Assembly (NCBI RefSeq): GCF_000004195.4
Contig: NC_030679.2
Location: forward strand, 33,531,712-33,595,711
Direction: 5' to 3'
DNA from: Xenopus tropicalis
Lineage: Eukaryota > Chordata > Amphibia > Anura > Pipidae
Length of the DNA: 64,000 nucleotides
Position 1 is the stretch's first letter, and every line of letters starts with the position of its first letter. The notes beneath the pieces are model-generated. The model made no database searches. It had not been told where the DNA came from and saw only the letters and a program-made list of their open reading frames with translations. This document shows, one piece after another, positions 24,501 to 57,383 of the stretch. Position numbers and translations under genes: made by a program.

Positions 24501-27301
24501 TTTCAGAAGTCGCCAAGTTGCCTGCAGTAGGAGGTAATGTCCCTCCCTGTGGGACATTACTTTTAATGTGATTTCATAACATTTTTAATTTCCCACATTT
24601 TTATTCTCTTGAGGATCCTAGGATCTGCCTTAAACTGTTTCTAATATTAAGTGTTTTAGACAAATCACCATGTAAAAAATTAGAAAAACATACAGATATT
24701 TTGCCCTCAAAGTATATGGAGACATTAATCAAAACAGGACATTTTATTTGTTTTCAGGCTGCACTTTTCTCGCACTAACTGTGATGGTTGCTCTGCTGCT
24801 CCCCTATTCCTAACCCCCAGAAGCCATATTCCAAGTTCTTGCACCGATGAGATCTAAAGAGATCAAAATAGGCTGTTGGCAAGTTTAGGTTTATGGCTCT
24901 GAATTATAAGTTTATATTTGTGCTATTGAACTGCTGGATACATAGTTGGCCACAGGGACGTAAAGGAGTCATTTGCATGTCCATAGTTCCTTAAGTGAGG
25001 GGTAAAGCCTATCATTTTTGGCTTTAAAGAGATACTAACACCAGAAATTCATTTTTTCTTACGTCTTCCATAACATCGACTTTGCATGCTGTTTATAATT
25101 TTGTCTTATAAGTATTTTCCCAATGCATTTACATTACCTATCTGATCCCCCAAGTTCCTCTATGAGGGGGCTGCCATACCTGTGCAGCAGGAGTCCGCTA
25201 GCAGTAGAAGCTGTAACTGACAGGTTGAGAAGAGACAGTCAGGTTGGCAAAGTCAGGGTTAGGAACTTCAAGTAACAATTACTTACAAAAGCAGCCCTAC
25301 CAGACAGATACTATCAATGTGACCTATAGGTAACTCTTAATGTACATTAATATAGTATTTTTTCGTGTCAGTATCACTTTGAGGCGGTGCTATGTGTGCA
25401 GCATGAGCCATGTGATACATTCTGTTTTGAAAGGCTTGTAATTCATGTTTTCTATTGTAAAGGGCTCATTTTTTAGCTCTTCTCACCTTAATGTGAAGGT
25501 TTCTCTGCCAGACTGACGTATGAAATTGTTTCTTTCGCAGTTATCCGATTACTGGTGCGACATGTGTCCAAGCCTTTGCGATGCGCAGCCTATCCATGCT
25601 GAAACGTCCGTCAATACATCCACAAATTCATTAGCAGCTCATTGCAGTACACTTATTTCTCTGGAGAATTCCATGCAGAGCCTCCTTCGAGATGCTAAAG
25701 ACAAGTACAGAAGCTGGGTGGCATGTTCAGGATTTGAACACGTTGAGCTGGCTTATAAGAAGGTATGAGTTCTTTTTGTTTTCCTTGAATTCACAACAAT
25801 AGGAGGAATTATCATTTTGTCCTTTTTCAGGAATGTCCAACTTATGCTACTGCTTGTCTCTGTGCCGTCATTTACTCACCTCTCTCCTTTGCTCCATTAT
25901 GCAGGTAGAAAGTGATGACTTTCCAATAAGAATGTGGAAAGCCTCCACTGAAATTGAAGCCGCGCCCCACGCAGTCCTTCAGCACATCTTAAAGGAACAA
26001 CACACATGGGACCCAAATCTGCAGCAGTCCAAGATCATAGAGACCTTGGATGAAGACACAGATATTTATCACTATATAACGGAAAGCATGCCTCCCCTGC
26101 CGTGCAGAGAGTATGTGGTTTTAAGGTAGGAATGCCTAATAAATACTAATGAACGTGCTAATGAGCATAAGTTAAGGATTGTTTTGGCTCCAATAATTAT
26201 TAATTATATCATAGTTGGGATCAGTTACAAGGTACTGTTTTATTAGTACAGGGAAAAATAAAATCAATTTTAAAATTCTGAATTATTTGATTAAAATGGA
26301 GTCTATGGTAGACAGGCTTTCCGTAATTCGGAGCTTTCTGGATAACGCGTTTCCAGATAACGGATCCCATACCTGTATAAAACATTGGCAGAATGCATAG
26401 TGCCTATTCAAGGTCATGTTCCCTAAAGTATTTCTAATCTAATGCATATAAAAAGCCTTTCTACATACCTTATAAGAAATCCAAATGCTTGTATCAGTCA
26501 TGGGGTGTATACTGTGCTCAGAATTGTATTTTTATTTTGTAGAACATGGCGGACAGACCCCCAGAACGGCACCTGCATTTTGGCAGCTACTTCAATTGAA
26601 TGTGAAGATGTTCACATCGGTGGGATTCTGGGACATGTCATTCTGTGCCAACACCTCATAGAAAATATTGGCACTCAGAAGTGTAAAGTCACTCATTCCT
26701 GTAGGACAGACACAAGGTATGTTTTTGCTGTAAAGTAAAATAGTTTAATTGGTTTCATAAAGGTTATATAATTTTGGTCTGTAAAGTAAAATGCCATCAC
26801 AGCACCTGTGTTGATGCCATCTGACACATAGTGCTTGATGAAGATTTACTGGGTATTTATATTATCAAGAGGCTTGGCTCTGTTTTTATTAAAGGAAAAC
26901 TATTCCCCCAAACAATGTAGGTCTCTATAAAAATATATTGCATAAACAAGCTCATATGTAAAACCCTGCTTCATCTAAATAAATCATTTTTATAAAAAGA
27001 AACTTTTTTAGAAGTATGTGCTATTGGGTAGCAAATTGGCATTTTAAGGGCCTCCTCCTGGGATCATAGGATTCACAGTGCACACAAACAAGCCAAGGCA
27101 CACATACTTGCTAGTCTTGGAGTGACTTCCTATGAAGGTGGCTTCCATTCCAAAGTATTATTTGTATTAATATCTATTTTTTTCTTTCCGGGCAGGGGGC
27201 GTAGCACGGAATGGTACAACAAAGTGTATGGCCACATGTGTGCAGCCGAGATCTTAAGAATAAAGGACTCTTTTATTAGGAAGAGAACAGAGAAGTCCTG
27301 A
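3501..27301 (+). CDS. dlc1-like: DLC-family RhoGAP (SAM-RhoGAP-START), complete short isoform, 14 coding exons
   Basis: Predicted Rho GTPase-activating protein of the DLC1/STARD13/STARD8 family, which stimulates GTP hydrolysis by RhoA-type GTPases at focal adhesions. The exons join in one frame giving 1052 residues; human DLC1 short form is about 1090. Domain order is SAM (about 6-75), a serine-rich linker encoded mostly by one 1370-base exon (78-533), RhoGAP (about 595-790) and START (about 830-1045). Visible motifs are the SAM start EAKEACDWLRAAGF, a tensin/focal-adhesion type motif SIYDNVP (tyrosine near 415), an LD-like helix SELDNVMEHVNGL (about 438-450), and the RhoGAP arginine finger in GLFRKSGV (Arg640). 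NQMTPTN, LGKPDQKDL and LAATQGLAHMIAE are closest to DLC1 as I remember it. Whether it is true dlc1 or a further paralogue cannot be settled here. It converges on rars1. Confidence 0.9.
3725..4763. repeat. G-rich minisatellite, unit about 17 bp, roughly 60 copies
   Basis: Tandem units read GGGGGGCCAGGTGGTATA with length variation of 16-18 bases and rare substitutions. The array lies in intron 1 of the DLC-like gene, about 210 bases after the first donor. Almost every unit carries CAGGTG, an E-box core, and a run of four to six G. Long apparent open frames on both strands through the array (PPIPPGP/YHLAP repeats) come from the repeat and are not genes. Confidence 0.97.
6403..6672. mobile_element. 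MITE with GGTGGCCATACAC ends
   Basis: Begins AAAGGTGGCCATACACATAG and ends GTGCGTGTATGG. The interior (TATGGAGGTAGAA, GGGCGCC, CTGAATC) is the reverse complement of the copy at 45772-46113, so the two belong to one family. Confidence 0.65.
7547..7672. mobile_element. foldback element, arms about 41 bp
   Basis: CCAAGACTGCCATTCCCA with GATGCCTTGAA on the left pairs with TTCAAGGCATTGTGGGAA and CAGTCTTGG on the right. The pairing continues toward the centre through GATTAAC copies. Confidence 0.65.
8063..8182. mobile_element. short TTAA-flanked MITE
   Basis: Ends TTAAAGGGCAAGGAAA and TTTTCCTTGTCCTTTAA are inverted repeats bounded by TTAA, the target duplication typical of piggyBac-type elements. 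Confidence 0.65.
9537..9864. mobile_element. TA-flanked CAGGTATGGG MITE, copy 1
   Basis: Left end CTGGCATGGCG with TTATCCAGAATGC, right end GGTTCCAATACCTG, each flanked by TA. The interior has TTAATTATATCTTAGTTGGG-like and AAAATGGAGTCTATGGGAG sequence shared with the other copies. Confidence 0.8.
11584..11774. mobile_element. TA-flanked CAGGTATGGG MITE, copy 2, truncated
   Basis: Inverse orientation. CCCTTTATCCAGAAAGTTCC, CCTTTTTCTCTGTAA and TAATTAATCCTTATGGGA match the family. The far end is missing where the next element begins. Confidence 0.7.
11776..12290. mobile_element. hAT-like MITE interrupted by another element
   Basis: CAGGGCTCCCCAACCTTTCT, GTGAGCCACA and GAGCAACACAAGCAT mark a family also seen at 23684-23880. 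The match stops near GCCAAATAA (11870) and resumes at TTGGCTATTAG (12232), so the intervening 360 bases are a later insertion. Confidence 0.65.
11871..12231. mobile_element. nested MITE with TATACACGG/ATGGGGACCTTAA ends
   Basis: Sits inside the hAT-like MITE. It contains CTAGCTGCCGATATCGGTCC, a perfect GTTTGGCCCCAGGGCCAAAC palindrome and GATATCGGGAGAA. The same family occurs at 57384-58015, and a fragment at about 38113-38240. Confidence 0.65.
12341..12669. mobile_element. TA-flanked CAGGTATGGG MITE, copy 3
   Basis: Starts CATGTATAGGACCCATTATC and ends GGATCCCATACCTG, TA on both sides. An apparent 116-codon frame inside is an accident of the repeat, since it recurs in fragments at other copies. 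Confidence 0.82.
13717..13968. repeat. three tandem copies of an 80-86 bp unit
   Basis: GAGTGTACACTAGCCATACT recurs at 13717, 13797 and 13883. The first copy lacks six bases (CAAGAG). Copies differ by only a few substitutions, implying recent duplication. Confidence 0.9.
14494..14962. mobile_element. TTAA-flanked AAAGGGGTGGTT MITE, copy 1
   Basis: Starts TTAAAGGGGTGGTTTGCC, contains TATGTTATAGAATGGC and AAGCAACTTTTCAAATGG, and ends near GTTAACTCAAATGTGAGC. Other copies: 39502-39898 and 56572-57015, with fragments at 10740-10780, 32506-32600 and 38545-38882. Confidence 0.7.
15728..15799 (+). CDS. dlc1-like: DLC-like coding exon 2 (SAM, first part)
   Basis: Acceptor TTTTAG, donor GTAATT. Encodes IEAKEACDWLRAAGFPQYAQ and LYE, the first SAM helices, diagnostic of the DLC family. 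It is 72 bases long and leaves one base for the next codon. Confidence 0.92.
16825..16906 (+). CDS. dlc1-like: DLC-like coding exon 3 (SAM, middle)
   Basis: Acceptor CTCTTAAG, donor GTAATT. Encodes DLQFPINIELVKNDHEFLD and RDAMESLY. A second possible acceptor eight bases downstream would break the frame, so the upstream AG was chosen. Confidence 0.9.
18420..18483 (+). CDS. dlc1-like: DLC-like coding exon 4 (SAM, end)
   Basis: Preceded by a run of more than 20 T and AACAAG; donor GTAAGT. Encodes RRLNTLNKCAAMKIEINR and ends with a basic cluster (RRKR), as in DLC1. Confidence 0.92.
18556..18825. mobile_element. TA-flanked CAGGTATGGG MITE, copy 4
   Basis: CAGGTATGGGGCCCATTAT to AGATCCCATACCTG, TA on both sides, in the intron just before the large linker exon of the DLC-like gene. 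Confidence 0.82.
19005..20374 (+). CDS. dlc1-like: DLC-like coding exon 5 (large serine-rich linker)
   Basis: A single 1370-base exon for residues 78-533; one very large linker exon is typical of DLC genes. It begins SDESEEDEPCAISNKW, with an acidic stretch and conserved tryptophan, and contains TISGPVLLDGLDEDKL, SSTVSTPSP, GHKPGTFPKALTN, SVNWRTGSFHG, the SIYDNVP motif, the LD-like helix and WSEKFSDDGDSD. Many serines precede prolines or basic residues and are plausible phosphorylation sites. The DLC1 segment I recall just before the GAP domain (DSGVG) is absent. The donor is GTGAGG. Confidence 0.95.
21605..21748 (+). CDS. dlc1-like: DLC-like coding exon 6 (linker to RhoGAP)
   Basis: Acceptor TTTTTCAG, donor GTATGT. 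Encodes RQSPEPVNLTMQVDSQS through LLKLTALMDKYSPSSKQGW; the LLKLTAL segment precedes the GAP domain in all DLC proteins I know. Confidence 0.9.
22022..22181 (+). CDS. dlc1-like: DLC-like coding exon 7 (RhoGAP start)
   Basis: Encodes NVPKFIRKIRAPDYKDKNVF followed by GVPFLLNVQRTGHPIPKSI and ends LDQ. The GVP and QRTG motifs mark the RhoGAP N-terminus. The exon ends in phase 0. Confidence 0.95.
22627..22825 (+). CDS. dlc1-like: DLC-like coding exon 8 (RhoGAP, arginine finger)
   Basis: Encodes VGLFRKSGVKSRIQ. Arg640 corresponds to the catalytic arginine finger and is kept, so GAP activity is expected. YFRDLPEPIFTSKL is the conserved GAP LP-E motif. Donor GTAAGT. Confidence 0.95.
23373..23589 (+). 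CDS. dlc1-like: DLC-like coding exon 9 (RhoGAP core)
   Basis: Acceptor CTGGTAG, donor GTATGT. Encodes YLPKDQQPHAVQAAILLLP through ENQMTPTNIAVCLAPSLFHL; the NxAVCLAPSLF block is the RhoGAP signature. Confidence 0.95.
23684..23880. mobile_element. hAT-like MITE fragment
   Basis: CAGGGATCTCCAACCTTTTT, GTGAGCAACACACATG and GCCAAATAAG match the interrupted element at 11776-12290. The right end is not recognised. Confidence 0.55.
24211..24325 (+). CDS. dlc1-like: DLC-like coding exon 10 (RhoGAP end)
   Basis: Encodes LSQRKYSLGKPDQKDLSENL then AATQGLAHMIAECNRLFQ. This segment is nearly the same as DLC1 in my memory and is the strongest argument for DLC1 rather than STARD13 kinship. Confidence 0.92.
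25023..25382. mobile_element. TTAA-type MITE (GATACTAACACC / GTCAGTATCAC ends)
   Basis: Starts TTAAAGAGATACTAACACC and ends GTGTCAGTATCAC. The same family, inverted and truncated, lies at about 34822-35110 with GATACTGACACTAAAAACTA. Confidence 0.55.
25541..25762 (+). CDS. dlc1-like: DLC-like coding exon 11 (GAP-START linker)
   Basis: Acceptor TCTTTCGCAG, donor GTATGA; 74 codons in phase 0. The first half, with several cysteines, is the most diverged part compared with DLC1. The second half, LLRDAKDKYRSWVACSG, enters the START domain. Confidence 0.88.
25905..26125 (+). CDS. dlc1-like: DLC-like coding exon 12 (START)
   Basis: Acceptor TTATGCAG, donor GTAGGA. Encodes the START segment with RMWKASTEIEAAPHAVLQHI, LKEQHTWD, YHYITESMPPLPCREYVVLR, matching the DLC lipid-binding fold pattern. 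Confidence 0.92.
26172..26375. mobile_element. TA-flanked CAGGTATGGG MITE, copy 5, 5'-truncated
   Basis: Only the right two-thirds remains, ending CGGATCCCATACCTG plus TA. It begins about 45 bases after the donor of DLC-like exon 12. Confidence 0.75.
26543..26716 (+). CDS. dlc1-like: DLC-like coding exon 13 (START)
   Basis: Acceptor TTTTGTAG, donor GTATGT. Encodes TWRTDPQNGTCILAATSIE through CKVTHSCRTDTR, the penultimate START strands. Confidence 0.92.
27196..27301 (+). CDS. dlc1-like: DLC-like coding exon 14 (START end, stop)
   Basis: Acceptor CCGGGCAG. Encodes GRSTEWYNKVYGHMCAAEI and LRIKDSF, the conserved DLC C-terminus, then a short basic tail and TGA at 27299-27301. A possible ATTAAA poly(A) signal lies at 27401-27406 and an AATAAA at 28704; which one is used is unknown. 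Confidence 0.93.
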
Positions 27302-29815
27302 AGATGCTGGACATAGCTGCTGTTTCCTTCGGTGCTGTTGAAGCATATATATATATATATAAATTATACACATATTTTTCTTTAAAGACAACTTTAAACT
27401 ATTAAATGAAAATGGCAGGATCACTGGCAGGAAATTGGAATTTCTGTGTCTGGTTCAGTAAATATTTTGTAAATACGGAATTCATTTATTTTTAATTTTT
27501 ATAACGGAAGAAAAAGGTACTTGAATATTTTTGACACCTACATATAAATCCATTTTATTTATGCTCAGATTTGGAACTATCTAGAGTCGAAACAAATGTA
27601 CATATCTTTTGCTATAAATAGTATATTATTTATGAAAGCTATGGAGTGCGTCGGTGTGAGTAAGTGTGCTGGGTTACTGCGCCATTTTTAATTGGTAGAG
27701 ATATTGCCAGTGTGGATAAAAGAAGGACAATCGGCAAATGTGAAAGTCGCCTGGAAGCCCCAAGCAGAAACAGGCAGTCTATGGCACTCTGGCTGTTGCA
27801 TGTACAATGGTTTCTCAATGCTGAATTTCATTTAAAGACATTTCCAAGCTACCAACAAGAGAACATACTAGTGTGTACTGTATACTGATGATTTCATCTC
27901 TGCATACCTGCATTTGTGTAAGACAGGGGGGGTGGCCATAATTCTTTCACTTGAGGGGTTCGGAAACCAGGATTCACCATGTTTCAATTCTCTGTCCTGC
28001 CTCCAGAGGTGAATGAAGACAAAACCCCTAACGTCTGCACTGACAGGAGGGCCGCTAGAGAAAGGGCAATTTGTTCAGTATGCATAGATGGAAACATATA
28101 TTTAACCTAAACAAAGCCAAACTAAACACGGTCCCTAAAAAAGTATTATGTAAAGCTGCACTTACAGGGACCATTTTCCCACCCCCATAGGCTGGCAGAG
28201 TCCATCCTTCCCATACTTTGTTCCATGTTGAAGCATGGACTCTGGGACTCAAAGTCTTTCTTCTTTCCAAGGTGGGTGATGCACAGATTCTCTGGAAAAC
28301 AGAGCAACTTCAGTCACACAATCCATAATTTCACAATGGAGCAAGGTTGAGAAAGAGGATGATTCTGTGAGCCTGGGGGGGGGGGGGGGGGATGGTTTCT
28401 GTGAGTCAGAGGTGACTATCATCCTTTCCGTATGAGGAATCATGGAAAAAAAAAAAAAAAAGCAGGACAATTTTTTTCTAACTATGTGGCCAATCAAATT
28501 AGCTTATGTCAGAAAGGGGGGTACATGTTCCCCTTGCTGATCATCTCTATACGATAAGCGGTGTATTTATATATTGGAGAAAAACATCACCTGTGATGTT
28601 GCCCATAGCAACCAATCAGATGTTTGCTTTAGTTTTCTATCTTGTGGGTGGCTGTTCAAATCTTATTGCTGATTGGTCACCGGTGATGTTTGTCTCCAGT
28701 GTTAATAAATATGTCCCTAAGAACGCTATTTTATCTGTTTGCTATATGATAACATGTACGTACCCCTGCCTTATCACATTCACACATGTATAGGAGTAAA
28801 ATCTAATCCTACAGTGCCCACCAAGGAAAGGAGTTCTCTCCTGGTATAAACCTCTTTGCTAGGCAAGTATTAGTAAGTGCAAGCTTATAAACCATGGCAA
28901 ACCAACATGAAATTGACTTTATGGCCATCTCTTCTTGTCCAGCTAAAGCAGGCAATTCTTTGCACTGACATACTAAGTCAAATGATAAATGTCCATCTTC
29001 AGAGATGATTACAAAAAATCGAGGACAGCAGCTTTGAAATCAATAGTATAATTGTTAGAAAATACTGACCTGCTCTGCATGGCTGCATAGAATTCCTTTG
29101 GCATCACATTTACCTGTTACAATTACCAGAATTTGCACTTATCATGTTAACTTATACAACATTTCCCTTGCTCTTGTATAACTACAACTCCCACCATCTG
29201 ACTGACAACCTGTACATAGTCCAGAAACAGTCACAGCCCTGCTGTGTGTGGGCTTCATTAGCCTTCTTTAAAAGCCGGTAGCTATACAGGTCGCCTTTGA
29301 ATACTAAAGCAAGAAGAGGTGCATGCTGGGAAGACAGCAAGATTACATTTGTAATTGTAATAGTATGAATCAGCTTAATGCAGGCAGAAATGGTATATTT
29401 ATATTTTTTTATAAATTAAAACTGTATATTTTGCACTGGATATGTTAAATCCTTTCTATTCACAATGGCTAAGCATATTTTTTTAATCCATTCTAAAGAC
29501 ATAAGCAATAAAATGTTATATTGAAAGTGATCACTGCTATGTAAAGACAATGTACAGAAATAAATGGTACAGCACTTGAAATGGAAACTTATTTGATGCT
29601 CTTTTTTATGTTGCCAAGACAATCAGTGGGTTCAAAGGGGTCATTTTTCTTAATATGAACTTTTAGTATGAGCAGAATTGTAAAATGTTTAAACCCTTTT
29701 TGCAAGTAGCCTACATTTTTTTCAGTTTTCATTTTGTTTTGCAGCTCTCAAGATTGGAATTTAAACTGGTTAATAGGAGATAATTAACCTATTAGAAAGA
29801 AAACAGGTTTGTAAT
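27302..29815. other. DLC-like 3' UTR and intergenic DNA
   Basis: The first few hundred bases are probably 3' UTR (AT-rich, short AT repeat at 27346-27360, ATTAAA at 27401). Poly-G (28376-28391) and poly-A (28445-28461) runs follow. No coding segment is supported. Confidence 0.5.
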
Positions 29816-29823
29816 AAGAAAAG

Positions 29824-29925
29824 CATAAAAACATACCTTAAGTCTACTAAAAAATCATTTGAAGGTTGATAAAACCCAATAGGATGGTTTTACCTCCAAC
29901 AAGGATTAATTATATCTTAATTACC
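29824..29925. mobile_element. TA-flanked CAGGTATGGG MITE, copy 6, fragment
   Basis: Internal fragment with CATACCTTAAGTCTACTAAA and AAGGATTAATTATATCTTAA; both ends are missing. It abuts the DIRS relic that follows. Confidence 0.65.
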
Positions 29926-29933
29926 ATTAAAGA

Positions 29934-31925
29934 AAGACTACACCCCCCTCCCCCCCAGGTACCATGTCCCTTGAGTTGTGCTGTGTTCTAGCACCGCTCT
30001 CCATCCCGTAAGGCTGGGGTCTGTCGTGAGAACGTTCCATTTTGGATCTGTTAGGGATTTGCCCTTGAGGAAGTGGTCCTCCACTAACCACCAAATGTGA
30101 GATGTCATGGCTGTGGGAGAGAGGGAAATGGATTGGGAAAAACTGTTCCCATTGCGCCACTGAGAGGATGGACTACTGGAGGTCTCTGAGCTGAAACTGG
30201 GCAAAGGGTAAGGCTTCCATTGCCGCCACCATAAGGCCCAGGACCTGCATGCAGAAACAAACAGGGGGATGAGGAGGGAGTTGGTGAACTGAAGTCTGAA
30301 GGCGTTGTACCCTGTCTTGTGCAAGAAACACCCTTTGTAACCTGGTGTTGAAGAGCATCCCTAGAAAGGTCATTGACTGACTTGTAAGGAAGGATTTCTC
30401 AAGATTTAAGGAGGAGGAGGAGATTTCTTATGCTGAGGGAAAATGGGAATGTGTAAGTAAGCATCCTTGATGGTGAGAGCTGTCAGAAGTTTGGGGCCAT
30501 GCTGGTGATGACGGAGTGAAAGGACTCCATCTTGAACTTCGCTAGACAGATGGATTAGTTGAGATGTTTGAGGTCGAGGACCAGTTGGAGAGACCCATCC
30601 CATTTGGGTACTACAAAGAGGTTGGAGTAGAAACCCTGAAACAGTTTGTGATGCGGAACTTGGGTGATGACGGCCGCTTCCAGCAAATCTTCTATGACTG
30701 CTAGAACGGCCCTTCCCCGGCCCAGCTCTGACTGTAAAGGAGCGGCTAACCCTGTCATGCGGAGGTAGATTTGTCAGATTGCTTGAAGGTGGTCTTGCAG
30801 GACTGGGCGGGGCTTAGGAGAGTATTTGGTGTGACCGGATTGGGTCTGGGAAGAGTTTGGATGTTTTGGAGCTCCAAGATCCGGAGGAATGAAAAAAAAT
30901 CTGCCCCTGCGAGAGGAGCAACTCTTGTTATGCTTTTGCCCCCAGTTTCTTGACTGATAATTTTGTCCAATTCTGGACCAAATAAGAGCTTCCCCTTGAA
31001 GGGATGAGTCTTTCTGTAGGAAGCATCTGCGGACCACAGTTTTAGCCATAGCTTGTTGTCCATAGCATCCTTGAAGGAGGATGCATCAGAAACGGGAAAC
31101 TGAGGGAGGGTTGGACCACTTTTCCGTAACCTCCTGAGGGAAAGGGTACAAACATTGAAAACATCTGTTAAGCTGGAAATGTTTTTCAGGAGAATCCCAT
31201 TCAGTTTGGAAAGTGAAAGTGGCTGGGAAAAACAGGAGAGGACTTTTTTTGCCTTTTAAATAGAGGTTGAGATGCCTGGAATCAGAGAGCTTTAAGGTTT
31301 CTAGTACAGAAGAATCACAAACAAAACATTAGGGTTGATGAGACTGCCTCACACAGATACAAACAAAAGAAATTCTGGGAATGAATTCCAAAGGACATTT
31401 ACATGGGTTTATCCTATAGGCTAAAGCTCACCCACTGGGTTTTTAAAGCAGATGCCAGGATAATAGCTGATCAGATTCCCAACTACTGTAAATGGAAACA
31501 ATCCCACAAGGGGGGAAACCTAGATTGCAGACTCTATCGGGAAGACTGTATAGGAACATCCCCTGGTGTCCAGTAAGGCCTGGACAGTACATCCATATGA
31601 TGTGTGGAGAATATGTCCTTACTGTCTCCAAGTAGCTGAGCGTGGGGAGGGGGGCATTGCTTTTTTAGTGTCCTGCCTCCTAGTGGTATGAGCTACACCC
31701 CATTGTTCCTGTGTCCCCCAAACAGATATAAGAGAAAAGCAAAGCAGCGCAGCAGCATACCTGGGCGATATCTTCTGTCCATTAGAAAATGCTTCGGATC
31801 TCACCGCCGACACGGACCCTGAATGAGCATGTGCAGTTGTAGCTGATTCCGGGCTAGCCCCAAGTGTGACTGCTCCTGTAGGGTCTGTATCGGCAGTGAA
31901 ACCAGAAGCATTTTCTAATGGATAA
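29934..31925 (-). mobile_element. DIRS-type retrotransposon relic (RT and RNase H region)
   Basis: On the minus strand, broken reading frames contain GFYSNLFVVPKWDGSL and LVLDLKHLN (30560-30660), the reverse transcriptase start as seen in DIRS elements. KDAYLHIPIFPQHK follows, then QVLGLMVAAMEALPFAQFQL and an RNase H-like LTTDPSLTGWRAVLEHS. Frames shift repeatedly, so the element is dead. No tyrosine recombinase part was found before it ends at 29934. Near the 5' side, CCATTAGAAAATGCTTC and its complement (about 31777 and 31907) form an inverted repeat. Confidence 0.75.
31777..31923. repeat. inverted repeat at the upstream edge of the DIRS relic
   Basis: CCATTAGAAAATGCTTC near 31779 pairs with GAAGCATTTTCTAATGG near 31905, and weaker complementarity continues inward (ACGGACCCTGA with AGGGTCTGT). 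DIRS elements carry inverted terminal and internal complementary sequences, so this may be one such end. Confidence 0.55.
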
Positions 31926-32160
31926 AAGATGGAGCTGCTCTGTTTTTTTTTATGTTATGAATAAGCAAAGTCATATGATAAAGCATTAAAAGTCTAGTCA
32001 TACTGCCAGTCTGGTTGCTAGGGGTCCGAGTCCCTAGCAATCAGATTCGGTCTCTTGTCTGACAATTACAAAGGCAAATAAATATTCCCCAGCAGGTTAA
32101 AGGAGTACATTCTAATTTAGAAGAAAGAAAAAAAAAATCATAGGTTTTTCAGTAAATCTT

Positions 32161-32166
32161 TTTATT
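32161..32166 (-). promoter_or_regulatory. rars1 poly(A) signal AATAAA
   Basis: AATAAA on the minus strand 50 bases after the stop, implying a very short 3' UTR. Confidence 0.65.
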
Positions 32167-32215
32167 TGTGGAGTTTTAGAAAAGTAAGGTTCTGTCATGT
32201 TGTATGGGCCCTGAA

Positions 32216-56101
<23,886 letters not shown>

Positions 56102-56340
56102 TCTCTGCAAACTCTCACACGCCGGGACAAGGAGGGAAGAGGAGGGCTCTAAGGAACAGGAAGCCAATGTTAGCGTTTACTTCCTGTCCGTGGACCGCAT
56201 GATGTCACTGACAGCCAAGTGAGCCAAGCGGAGTTATAGGGGGAATTAGACGTGGCTCCTAGTAACCACGTATCCAAGAGACACAGTACCAGCCAATGGC
56301 AGCTCACTACCGACTCCATGGCGTGTGTCAGAATCGCCAT
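56102..56340 (-). promoter_or_regulatory. rars1 promoter region
   Basis: Upstream of the rars1 ATG lie ACTTCCTG (56179-56186, an ETS/GABP-type site read from the minus strand as CAGGAAGT), TGATGTCA (56200-56207, close to an ATF/CREB site), and CCAAT sequences at 56164 and 56293. No TATA box is clear, as expected for a housekeeping gene. Site calls are by eye. Confidence 0.45.
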
Positions 56341-56571
56341 TTTGTTTTAATAAAGAAGGCTTATAACTATAAACTTTTTGGCTGTGTTTTATTCATTACA
56401 TGTCATAGTTTTAATGCCTGCTATTGTACATGCCAACTAAAACTTCAAACAGCAAAAGTTTACATTGTGGTTGCTGTTTCACATCTGCTACACGTAGCAG
56501 CTACGTTCAGTTTCAAAGGTTGTTATAAAAGGGAAAAAATATAAATGTCAAAATGAACATGGTGTATATCT

Positions 56572-57015
56572 TTAAAAGGGTAGTTCACCTTCAAATCAAC
56601 TTTTACTATAATGTAGAAATTGATATTCTAAGCCAGTTTGCAGTTGGTCTTCATTTATAATTTTTTTAGCTATTAAGCTTTTTGTTCGCAAGTCCGTCAG
56701 TTTGGCATTGAAGCAGCCATGCGGTTGCTAGGATCTTATTTAATTTAGGAGACAGGCAGTTGTTTGAATGAGAGACTGGAATATAAATAGGGCAGGCACT
56801 GAATAGAAAGATAAGTAATAAAAAGTAATAATAAAACTGTAGCCTCACAGGGCAATAGTTTTTTGCTGTGGTCAGTGACCTCCATGCTGGAAAGAGGCAG
56901 AAGAGGAAGGCAAATTATTCAAAAACTGTACAAAATAAATAATAACAACCATTTACGAAGTTGCTAGGAATAGTACATTCTATAATTTACTAAAAGTTAA
57001 CTTCCACCCCTTTAA
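56572..57015. mobile_element. TTAA-flanked AAAGGGGTGGTT MITE, copy 3
   Basis: TTAAAAGGGTAGTTCACCTT at the left and CTTCCACCCCTTTAA at the right, TTAA on both sides, with the AGCAGCCATGCGGTTGCTAG and GGTCAGTGACC interior of the family. Confidence 0.75.
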
Positions 57016-57383
57016 GCTGATTAATGTAAGGGCTCCACTACTGCTGGGAAATTCTGGTGCAAAGCTTATTGCAACTAACAAAGAGAAACAAGTTATATAT
57101 TGGTGGCAGTACAGGTATAGGATTACTATCTGCCAGTAGCAACCATCAAGGTCTTTGTTTTCATTTTCCAATTAGTAGTAAAAAGTAGACTTGCAGATTG
57201 GTTGCTACTGGCGACTATATGTGAAATATAGCACTTGTGTTTTCCAAAGTGTCTAGGTTACTAACAACAAGTTAGGCAAAGTTCAGGAAAGGTGTAGTAT
57301 GAAATTGATGAAAAGGAATTATGAATCAGAAAAACAGTGAGTTTTTGAAAAGAATCAATATGCGGCTGAGATCCGCCATACAT

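Noticed and set aside
3501..27301. Calling the gene stard13
   Set aside because: The SAM region has some STARD13-like residues, but the start and the GAP C-terminal motifs fit DLC1 better; the final name needs a tree.
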